A stretch of DNA of 64,000 bases from Monocercomonoides exilis. Its lineage: Eukaryota; Preaxostyla; Oxymonadida; Polymastigidae. The stretch covers positions 837,001-901,000 of the forward strand of contig LSRY02000031.1 in assembly GCA_001643675.2 (NCBI GenBank), written 5' to 3'. The position numbers were made by a program, and so were the translations under genes. Below, piece after piece: positions 35,401 through 44,654 of the stretch (position 1 is its first letter; each line of letters opens with the position of its first letter). The notes under the pieces are model-generated. The model had not been told where the DNA came from. It saw only the letters and a program-made list of their open reading frames with translations, and did not search any database.

Positions 35401-36686
35401 TTGCTTTGATGCTTACTTTTTCAGTCCTCTCATTCGCTCCGAAATTCGAGGAAGAAGAGTGAAACGATGAGAACATTTGCTTGTTTCTCGTCTTTCCAAA
35501 AAAATGTGAATCATCGTCCTTATCAAGAAGCTGCTTTTTTGTGTGCATCTCTTCGGTCCACTGCTTCTGGAGAATTAATATCTTCTTCTGTAATATCGAT
35601 TGATAAATCCTCTTTCATTATTGATAAAATATTTGAATTTATTTTTTCATCCATTCTTCCTCCCAAAATGAAAACATTTCCATCATTGTCTATCGTACAG
35701 CCACAATCCCCAAAAATAAAACAAATGTCATTTTGTTTGATTTCTTTGAATGTGACTTCTTTTTGACCATTTCCATCGATCCCAACATGACTGCAATTAA
35801 AAATGAGAATTGAATTTGATCCGAAGAATAAATTATTGGATTGCCAACCTCCAAATATATATAGAAATGTTTCATTTGAAATTACGCGTGTAGCGTGTCC
35901 AAAATTTGATCGTGACAAAGGAATATTTTTGTTATTTCCATCCAAATCTGTGATTTTCACTTCTTCCCAAGATTGAGGAGCAGCATCGATCTTTATCCTG
36001 AACATGTTGAAATCATAAACATCATCTCCTTCCGTATCTCCCCCAAAAACAACAGCATAGCCATTTGAAATAAACATTCCAGCTCCGCTGCATCGCTTTG
36101 GACCATTTTCATTCGAATTAATTTTTATTACTTTCCATTTTTTCGTTTGTGTATCAAATTCCCACAGATCATTCAGAAGCCCAGAGGCACTAATTCCTCC
36201 AAAAATATATAGCTTATTGTCATCAGATGCATATGCCATCGAATATCGAGCTTCAGGAATTGAATCTCCTTGATCCACTTCTTTCCAAACTTGTAACGAA
36301 AAATCAAATGACCAAAGCGTATTTGAGAATCCTGTGACTTTCCATCCTCCCCAAATGAAAAACGTGTTGTTGACTTTGAATTGAGCAAAAAACTTAACCA
36401 AAGGTTTTTTGCTTTCCAGAGGAACCTGAGCAGGAGTAACAAATACATGATCAAGTGTGATAACATATGCATCGGAAAGAATCACATCATTATAAGTTGT
36501 TCCTCCATAAACGAATATGCTTGGCTTTCCTTTTTCAGAAACAAAATATTGAAATAACGGAGAATAGCGAGGGTTTATTTGTGATCCTGTTGGAGGGAAT
36601 ACACTCACTGATTTTATTATTTTATCTTTTGGAAGCTCACAAACGCTTTTGAGACTTATAAAAGCCAGAATAATCAAAAATTTCAT
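32426..36686 (-). pseudogene. Kelch-repeat, Cys-rich, multi-TM surface protein; one stop and one frameshift
   Basis: Starts with a signal peptide (MKFLIILAFISLKSVC). Two kelch blocks follow (36600-35540 and 35420-34150) with repeated FGG/VYGGR/WGGW motifs and LWEFD-type blades. Then comes a Cys-rich segment (CSPGTYEDTDGECQLCEPGQF, CTPCPKGTYG) of the GCC/ephrin-receptor-like type, and membrane helices: two at about 33775-33515 and one near 32670-32600 (LLTSLGGTFVYLGYFG). This layout, a beta-propeller ectodomain plus Cys-rich stalk plus TM, is known from large protist surface families. Defects: the frame shifts by one base at an A6 run (35535-35540), and TAA at 33953-33955 follows CLPVPA with the same frame continuing KFSENEGAYF. 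A clean 81-bp intron (33229-33309, GTGTGC...AAAAG) joins the last exon in phase. It may be a recent pseudogene, or one or both defects may be base errors. Confidence 0.8.
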
Positions 36687-37821
36687 TTTTGATCAATTAT
36701 ATAAATTAGAAGGAGTGATATTTATTTTTTTAATTAATCATTTCAAAAAATGATATATAATGTTTAATACGAAAATTTTTACAACACTTTGTACATATAT
36801 TTCTATGAAAAAATTTTATATCAAACGTGAAAAGTGTTAAATTGAACATTTCAAAAAAACTTAATAATCAAAAAATAATTTCATTTTGCTAATGAATAAA
36901 TAAAAATAAATAGTTTTGCATTGATTATGAAAATTCCTCAAAAGTACACACATGCTCTCCCTATCGCAAATGCAGAAGATTGTCCAACCACTGATGCCGT
37001 CAATCTCCTTTTCCCTTGTTTCCCAGTGCTCCTTTCTCCATCATCCTTTTTCCCCAATAAATATCCTGTTTCAGTTGTAGTCATACACTTTTTTCCTGAA
37101 AAAAATATCTCCGAATTCTATTCTTTCCAATAACTGTCCAACTGTTGTTATTTCTTTTCGCTCTCATCCATATTCTTTGAAATAGAATTTGTTTTCTTCC
37201 CCTCTTTTTTCTGAATATTAAAATATGCGATTCACATTAGCTGATTGTCTCTCGGCAAAGCTCTCTTCTTATGATCTCCTCAGAAAAACAAAAGAATAGC
37301 AATTTATATAATTTATCAGATTCTTGCACTCTGAGAAGGTCACAGAGGGAAGCATCTTTAAAATGAACAAGACCAATTAAAAACATATACATCATAATTT
37401 TCATATATTATATTGGAAAATGAATTTCCTTCAAAAATGCTTTTCATAATAATTATCTCGCACAACTCCATCATCAACAACCCGTTTTCGCTGTATCGTA
37501 CCAACGCACAAAAAAGAATCGCCTATTTAACAGAAAATATTCGATCACCGATCTCTCATTTTAACAAGGAATATTTTCGATCTTTCAAATCTGATGATCT
37601 TATATCCATAACAACAAACCAGAAAACTATTTATCGTTTTTTCTTTCTTTCTTTGTGACGCCTTGCCAAATATCACTAACAACGCAGAATGGTATAACAA
37701 CTTATGCTTTCATGGTTGTTTTGAGTTCATATTTTGTACCAATTTCTTTTATCCAATGATATCTGAATTCAAATTAAATGACGAATTTTCGTTGTTTTCT
37801 GTTAGAAATGCATTTTCAAAA
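36687..37821. other. Intergenic, no supported gene
   Basis: AT-rich. The minus strand at about 37060-36930 reads RRLTASVVGQSSAFAIGRAC in an open frame of some 35 codons, looking like a coding remnant of unknown origin. 37400-37800 on the plus strand has short AT-rich frames that may be the 5' flank of the following pseudogene. Confidence 0.4.
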
Positions 37822-38421
37822 ATGCAGACAACGAGTGGAACCGAAAGGTTTAATGGTTTGTGCACATTGTTGGATTTGAGTTCTCGATGAATGGATTTAT
37901 TTTTGTTTTTCTTTGTTTTTTTTGAAGAATTGTTTTCTGAGCTTGAAGATTGTGATGAGGACGGGCAGAAACTGATAATCGAAGAGATGAATAAAATTGT
38001 TTATGAAATGAATGAAGAGGAATTCAAGTCTGTTTTCACGAAAGAACTGTTTAACAAAATGAACAAAATGATTGAAGATAAGAAACTGTCAATGGGAAAT
38101 GTGCTTTTATTGTTGAAGCGTGTTGGATATTGCAAAGTTCTAAAAAATATGCAAAGTCTGCACTTTGACAACTCATTGTTGAGCAAAAGATTTGAGAAGA
38201 TGATTATTAAAGTCAAAAAGAAGTAGAAAAAAGGAAAGGATGAAAGTCTCCTTGTCGATCTTTGCGAATGCTTTATTTCTCTGAGCTTTAATTTCAACCA
38301 TGAATTATTGTCGATTTGCGTGCCTTACCTTGTGAAAGTTGCATTGAGGAAAGAGGAAAGCGAGGAAGCTCGTAATGAAGTGGAAATAGCTTTTCTGGAT
38401 TTGTATAGCATTGGAATTGGT

Positions 38422-38479
38422 GTATGAACAATGTTATTTCCTTTTTGAAGTTGTTTCAATTATTCTTTATTATTGTCAG
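38422..38479 (+). other. 58-bp intron in the family pseudogene
   Basis: GTATGA donor and TTATTATTGTCAG acceptor join LYSIGIG to DLRQELYLNEI in phase 0. Unspliced, the frame hits TGA at once (38424-38426). Confidence 0.75.
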
Positions 38480-39044
38480 GATTTGAGGCAAGAACTATAT
38501 TTGAATGAGATCAAAGAGATTATCAAATATCATCAGGAACATCGAAATCTTTCACATCTTGCATATCAGTTTGCTTGGAAATTTTTGATAAACAGATCAT
38601 TTTACGATGAGAATTTTGAAGAAGTGATTGTGAATGATCTGCATTTTGCGAGAGAGACAGCAAGAGAAATCGAAGAGCTGGCAAGAAATATGGATTGGAT
38701 GAAAGAGAAAGAAGAAGAAAGAGTGAATGAAACGAAAGAAGAGATTCTTTTGATGGAATGGCTCCGAAAGTTGGAGTTTTTTTTTCGCAGATGCAGAATG
38801 AGGAATGAAGAATTTGCTGGGCTTATTGAAAGCATTGTTCGGGTGTTTCGAGCAGCAAAGGATAAGCACGAAGTTTTTTCGATCAATGCATTTATGTATT
38901 GACCATAGCCATAGGTGATAAAGATATAAAAATTGATTGCTTGCTGAAAGGCGGGGCATTAGTCGATTAGATCGATACCCTAAAATAATCAAAATTTTGG
39001 ATTTCTTTTTGATAGAAATAACAAATTAGTAATAATAAATGTGT

Positions 39045-40347
39045 TTTAAGGCATTTGAATTTTGAAATTAGGGTTTGAAGTGGGAAAAAAAGTTAAATAA
39101 AAAACTGGTGAGGGAATGTATTCCTTATCTTTTTCATCAATATGATCGCTATCAGAAGATCTGTCAGATGATATTTCTTCTGTTGCTGTTAAAGAAGAAT
39201 CATCATCTCTGTCAGATTCTTTAGATTATAGGTCACTAAATTCGATCGGAGTTCCCATTTTTTTATTTTCCACTTCTTTATAAAAAAAACATGCCCTCTG
39301 CAAATTCAGAAAATTCCATAGATTTTTTTTTTTGTCGAAATAAATTATGCTATTATATCGTCTATATGGGTGATAATTTTTGAACTCATATTTTTTCTTT
39401 CGAAAATTTCGGTTCGAAAATTTCTTTTAAATGTTAACAAATGAACACTGAAAAGTGAACAGGCATATTCAAGACCTCTTAATTAATATTTCAGATCATG
39501 CATTTGTTTTTGAAACAGTTGTGATTATTAAAGCACTTGGATGGAAAATTTCTTCCCAAATGAAAACAATCTTTGAAAAATCTACATCCCGAAAAAAGTT
39601 ATGATTTCAAAAATAATCACCCATATATCTATTTTGAATTCCACACGAAGGGAGAAATTTCCGAAATTCACTCCAAACAGCTTCAATAGTATTTGTGCAC
39701 ACGCCCTTTTCAGTTTTATATCTGTATTTATGGCATACGGTGTGATGATCGAATCCCAATGATTTCAATGATGCATTAGTCTTCCATTCGTCGGAGTAGA
39801 TTGTAGAACCTGAGGAAACGTTTGTCATTATTAAAGGTAATAATTGCTCTTTTTTTCTGTTCTTTCCTCTTATGATGATGAAATTTCCTTGTCCTCCTCC
39901 AGTTTTTTTTCGACCATGCCAAAAAGCCAAATTTGCTTTTTTCTTCTTTCATGGTGATATTTTCTTTGTCTGAGCAGCATTTCATCAATTTCGACGATCT
40001 GTCCATCTTTTCCAAGCTGTTCAAAATTTTGACACAGGTTTATAACTCGAACTTATGATGATAAAATCATGAAACATGAAACTATTTCTTTATTGGCATT
40101 AAGTCACTTGCAAATATGCTTTTTTTTAATCGAATGAATATGAAGGCAGCAAAAGTAATTATTTTGAAATTACCAATCTGAAATTTTTCATATGTGTATC
40201 AGCGAACACTGTTTTTCTGAATTTGCAATTTGGACACGTTAAAAATCTATCTTGAACAGAATCCTTTGAAAAAAACATTATTGATCCGCACTTCTCACAC
40301 TCCTTCTTTTGTCTGATAACACAGACATCATTAACCAATCCCGACAA
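39045..40347 (-). pseudogene. ISXO2-like transposase, split by a frameshift, a deletion and a MITE
   Basis: N-terminal zinc ribbon at 40320-40215 (CEKCGS ... CPNC, two CxxC pairs). The linker that takes about 90 residues in the 12.2-kb copy is shortened, so part was deleted. The catalytic block follows: GQIVEIDEMLLRQRKYHHER and IWLFGMVEKK to about 39910; then, after an A8 run (39908-39915) that shifts the frame, TGGGQGNFIIIRG, STIYSDEWKT, TVCHKYRYKTEKGVC, TNTIEAVWSEFRKFLP. The gene is interrupted at 39626 by a 263-bp inverted-repeat element and resumes beyond 39364 with an acidic tail (SKESDRDDDSS, SSDRSSDSDHIDEKD) ending in TAA near 39045. The tail matches that of the copies at 1-675 and 12151-13221. 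Confidence 0.8.
39364..39626. mobile_element. 263-bp MITE inside the transposase gene
   Basis: Terminal inverted repeats ATATGGGTGATAATTTTTGA (39364-39383) and TCAAAAATAATCACCCATAT (39607-39626) pair over 20 bp with one mismatch. On the minus strand the transposase frame runs into the element (...IQNR then YMGDYF from the repeat) and the expected continuation lies on the far side. Its right end also occurs at bases 2-27 of the window, and part of its interior at about 54459-54530. No coding capacity. Confidence 0.75.
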
Positions 40348-40657
40348 ATTTCTTCGTTATGAAACATTGAAAAATAAGATGAGATCTCCTTCTTTTCCTC
40401 CATTTAACAATTGTTTTTAATGATCATTGTCCCTTTTATTAAAAATTTTTCTGTTAATTTTTGATAATAAAAATGGAAATAGATCCAAGATTTTCACGTT
40501 GTGACATTGTTCATATTAATAATAGATTTCATTTGATACTAAAATAATGTTGATTTATCGATTTTTTAGGGTGTCGATCAAATCGACTATTACCAAAGTC
40601 GGAACTATTGATGCATTTTTGGAGGAGATTCATCAATTGACATTTAATTAAAATATA

Positions 40658-41907
40658 GGGCAATGATTTTATCTTAACCTTTTTTCTTTATCTTGACCTT
40701 TTTCTTTTTTGTTATGCTTTCAGCAATACACAAACCTGTGATAAATAAAAAATTACCAGAAATGTTTGAAATGTTTCAATTTCCTTATTCTGTATTTTTT
40801 TCAATATTTCATTTTTTACAAAATAATCGAAAATTATAATAATTTTATGTGTTGATCATTGACTTGCTGCTTTTCCATCGAATACTTATTCTCAGAAGTT
40901 TTAAGCTTTCATATCGTAATACATCGTTTTTTTTTTATAAGTTGAACTTGTTTTAAACTTTCTCAACTTGTTTTTTTAACACTTTTTCTCATTTCACACA
41001 TATTTTCAAAAAACACGATTTTAAAAACACATATGAATTTGTTTCGAAATTTATTGAATTGAAAAATAAACATTATAAAAATTAAACGATTCTTGTATGT
41101 TAAAACGATAATTTATTTGTATATGTTTGGTGATTTGTCTAAATTTTTTTGTAAAATTTGCTTTTGTCAAATATTCAAAAAAAATAAAAATTTCATATTT
41201 CGATTAAATTTCTGTTCTTTCTCACGATACTTTTCAAGAATGGAAATAATAACATTGTTTAGATTTTTTTATCACGACAGCGAAATTTGGCAAGTGGAAA
41301 CAGAAATTTCATCGAAATAAGAAATTTTTATTTTCTTTGAAAATGAAACAAAAGGAACTTTTCAAAAAAATTTTGACATTTGAATAACAAAAAAATCATA
41401 TATACTTGCTTTTCAGTTCAAATTCTTGAAAAGTTCCTTTTCATTTCAAAACTTAATACAAATAAACGATAATAAAGACTTTGTGTATTTTTTTCATTTA
41501 AAAAAAATTTGACACAAACACTTGTTTATTAAAAAAATCGTGTTTTAAGCAAAAACAGTGAAATGAGAAAAAAGGTCAAAACTTTAATTGAAAAAGATAA
41601 AAACAAGTTAAAATAATAATATAGGAATGTGGAATTATGAAGCTGTGGATTAAAACGTTCCGTATGAAATATTAGCTTCACAGCCAGCAAGTCTTTGATC
41701 TGGGTCCTAAAATTATAAAAAATTAAAATAATTTTTTGAAAATAAAATTTCAAAATTTTTTTCAACAGAATTCTGAAAAATAAAAATATCAAGAAGTCTA
41801 TTTATTTTGTTTTTATTTTAAGCTTTTTAACAAATCAAAAAAGCAAAAATAAGTTTCAAAAAAAAGGGTTGAGATAAAATTTTGAGGTCAAGATAAAATT
41901 TGCACCC
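40658..41907. mobile_element. Second DNA element (1.25 kb, non-coding) inserted in the family pseudogene
   Basis: Left end GGGCAATGATTTTATCTTAA... (40658), right end the reverse complement of GGGTGCAAATTTTATCTTGA (ending 41907). Both ends carry a second subterminal copy of TTTATCTTGACC/TTTATCTCAACC, so each terminus is a short double repeat. The family-protein coding sequence is broken exactly across this interval. No transposase frame is visible. Inside are a 240-bp inverted-repeat element (41139-41378) and a hairpin AAAGGAACTTTTCAA/TTGAAAAGTTCCTTT (41352-41442). Confidence 0.65.
41139..41378. repeat. Inverted-repeat MITE, copy A
   Basis: Left arm CTAAATTTTTTTGTAAAATT..., right arm the complement of TGTCAAAATTTTTTTGAAAA..., pairing imperfectly over about 75 bp and including AAATAAAAATTTC and TTTCGAT. 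The same structure occurs at 55462-55727, so this is a dispersed family. Confidence 0.65.
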
Positions 41908-42060
41908 AAGTGAGAAAGAGTTTGATGTTCTTTTTGGATCTCTCAGAAAAATTGAACAAAAAGACGAAAGACAAAGTTGAAGAAGCGAAAGGAAAAGAGA
42001 TGAAAAAGCAATTGTTCAGAAGGTTGGAAGAAGAATGCTATGAATATCATCATTGAAATC

Positions 42061-43021
42061 TGATTATTGAGGTACAAATTCATCTCATATTGTTTGATAA
42101 TACATTTTTCATTCAAAAAACATTGTTTGTGTGATACAAAGTTGAAAACTTATCATTTACACAATAGAATTAATTTTCAAACACACTTTCGGAATTTTTT
42201 TATTTATTTTATTTATTTATTTTTATTTTATTTATTTTTTTATTTTTTTATTTTTTTGGGCAAGATGCTTCTTTAAGGGAACCCAATTTTTTCGTTAAAT
42301 CCAAGAATAAATAGCTAAAAAAATGCAATATTAAGATACTATTAATATATTCGGTTAATAATATCCAATTGATCAAAACTGAAAATAATTGAATGGTTTT
42401 TGATTCAAATCTCAAGTTTTACGAGACTTTTTTCAAACTTCTTTAAAATACTTAAATTGAGTTATTTTCAACCCAAACAATTGAAAATATCAATAATATT
42501 CAAATTCAAAAGTCTGAAAACAACATTTAAATGTTATTTAATGAATTTATCAAAAATTTTATTTTAAATTTCAATTAGGGGACAATTGTTTTTGAGAACG
42601 AAAACTCTTAAAAAGAAAAATGATAAATAAAACATAAAGCCAACACCAAAGAGTGTTGATGAAAGTTCACTTAAAAACATTGAGCCTTTTCATTAAGCTT
42701 ATTTTTAATTTTTTTAGGTATTCCTATGGTAGCCTTATGCCTTTTTTTTGTTCATCTGATTGAATTTTTATAAGTGTTATTCATTCCAATTAAAAAATGA
42801 ATAACTCAACAATAATTGAAGATTTTTTTTTAAAATTATTCTGTGTATTTGAACAAAAATAAAATGGAAGTCATTATAACTTTTTGATTTATAATATGTA
42901 TACCACAATTATGAATGGATTTTTCTGTTTAAAATTATTCTCGGATCAAACATAAATAATTGTGAAAGTGTTCATACCGTAATTAATTTAATTGCAAAAA
43001 TATATTTTAAATAATATTTTC
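42061..43021. other. AT-rich spacer before DTWD1
   Basis: Contains T/A-rich runs (about 42190-42260, TTTATTTA-like) and no coding-like frame. It should contain the promoter of the DTWD1-like gene, but nothing specific is recognisable. Confidence 0.5.
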
Positions 43022-43915
43022 ATGTTTTGTGATGAAGTAAAAGATTTTATAACAAGTGATAGTGGCTTAACGATTAAAAATGTAGCAGCCGAACCGCAAA
43101 GTGCTACGACTGTTCCATCTCCAACATGTGAATCAAGAATTTCATCAATTCCGAAATACTCTTTGTTTTCATCATTGAAAATTGCTCCATTTTCTTTTAA
43201 AGAACGAAAAATATGTCCTCTATGTGAAAGAAGTTCTCTTATGTTTTGTCCTTTTTGTGTTAGACCACATGATTGTTATCCTCCGCCTGAAGTTATTCTT
43301 CCTCTGAAATTGGATATAATAAAGCATCCAAAAGAAAACCCTCGTAAAAGCACTGCACTACACGCAAAAATATTAGCTCCATCACAAACAACGATTTGGA
43401 ATTTCCCAGATATTCCTGTTTTTAATGTTGATGAAACTTTGTGTTTATTTCCGTCACCTGATGCAAAAACTCTTTCAGAAATTGATTTGGCAAAATTCAA
43501 AAGAGTCGTTTTTATTGACTGCACGTGGCATCAAACACAAGAAATTTGTGATCATCCAAACATTTCGCATTTGACTTCTATCAAACTTCATGATCATCAT
43601 ACACTTTTTTGGAGATATCAGCATAAAGGTCCAGAATTTCTAGCTACAATTGAAGCCATATATTTCTTTTTTAAAGATTTTTATGAAGCTTCATGCAATG
43701 CTGAGTACAAAGGCGAGTTTGATAATTTGCTTTATTATTATGCTTTCCAATATGAGCAAATACAACATTTGTACGAAGTTGATGCACAAAAGAAAGTTTC
43801 GAAAAAACTTGTTCCAAATTACATTAGAACAAGAAGTATCAAAGATGATAATGAAAGAGAAGCAAAAGTGATAACAAAAGAAAAAGAAGATGAAACAATG
43901 AAAAAGGATAGTTAG
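43022..43915 (+). CDS. DTWD1: DTW-domain tRNA-uridine aminocarboxypropyltransferase (DTWD1-like)
   Basis: 297 aa, close to the family length of about 300. Motifs in order: a zinc-binding pair CPLCERSSLMFCPFC (residues about 68-82); PLKLDIIKHPKENPRKSTALHAKILAP, the conserved IIKHPxExxxKSTAxHAKxLAP block; an LFPSPDA motif; the DTW signature as FIDCTWHQTQEI (about residue 163-174); TLFWRYQHKGPEFLATIEAIY; and YKGEFDNLLYYYAFQY. Family members add an acp group to U20 or a neighbouring uridine of tRNA using S-adenosylmethionine. No intron, no signal peptide, a basic C-terminal tail. ATG at 43022 is the first in-frame ATG; an upstream TTG (42992) extends the frame but is not credible. It stands alone between a repeat-rich segment and a microsatellite. 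Confidence 0.93.
   Translation: MFCDEVKDFITSDSGLTIKNVAAEPQSATTVPSPTCESRISSIPKYSLFSSLKIAPFSFKERKICPLCERSSLMFCPFCVRPHDCYPPPEVILPLKLDIIKHPKENPRKSTALHAKILAPSQTTIWNFPDIPVFNVDETLCLFPSPDAKTLSEIDLAKFKRVVFIDCTWHQTQEICDHPNISHLTSIKLHDHHTLFWRYQHKGPEFLATIEAIYFFFKDFYEASCNAEYKGEFDNLLYYYAFQYEQIQHLYEVDAQKKVSKKLVPNYIRTRSIKDDNEREAKVITKEKEDETMKKDS

Positions 43916-44654
<739 letters not shown>

Larger units (their letters stand above)
38961..40588 (-). mobile_element. DNA transposon with ISXO2-like transposase, inserted in the family pseudogene
   Basis: About 1.63 kb bounded by a 25-bp terminal inverted repeat: left AGTCGATTAGATCGATACCC (38961-38980, continuing TAAAA), right the reverse complement of AGTCGATTTGATCGACACCC (ending 40588). 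Flanks are ...GGGGCATT and ATTACC..., so a duplication of ATT or TA is possible but not certain. Inside, on the minus strand, lies one ISXO2-like transposase gene, starting about 240 bp from the right end and ending in an acidic tail near 39045, close to the left end. The pseudogene coding sequence stops at the left end and resumes just beyond the right end. This links the transposase family to its own termini. Confidence 0.8.
37822..42060 (+). pseudogene. Hypothetical coiled/helical family protein, split by two transposons
   Basis: Segments in order: 37822-38421 (MQTTSGTERFNG, ELFSELEDCDEDGQK, FTKELFNKMNKMIEDKK, LLLLKRVGYCKVLKN, LLVDLCECF), a 58-bp intron 38422-38479 (GTATGA...TTGTCAG), 38480-38960 (LRQELYLNEIKEIIKYHQEH ... 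LLKGGAL), 40593-40650 (VGTIDAFLEEIHQL), and 41920-42060 (FFLDLSEKLNKK, KQLFRRLEEECYEY). From memory this is a large multicopy family of unknown function in the oxymonad Monocercomonoides, in which these blocks follow one another directly; not checked. The gaps coincide with two inverted-repeat-bounded insertions. Internal defects: TGA at 37888-37890, TAG at 38224-38226 and a frame change near 38895-38902. The protein appears all-helical, with no TM segment or catalytic motif. Confidence 0.75.

Noticed and set aside
26258-38226. In-frame TAA/TAG as Gln codons (reassigned code as in Streblomastix)
   Set aside because: Isolated in-frame stops would fit, but the beta-helix, golgin, ATPase and CPSF73 frames use only CAA/CAG for Gln over more than 20 kb, and several genes end on TAA or TAG.
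39408-39425. tRNA T-arm-like GGTTCGAAAATTTC
   Set aside because: No acceptor or anticodon stem can be drawn around it. The motif belongs to the 263-bp element and recurs at 54.46 kb.
41651-41707. Possible terminal exon on the minus strand (DPDQRLAGCEANISYGTF then TAA after a TTTTAG acceptor)
   Set aside because: Attractive composition, but only 18 codons, no upstream exon seen, and it lies within a non-coding element.
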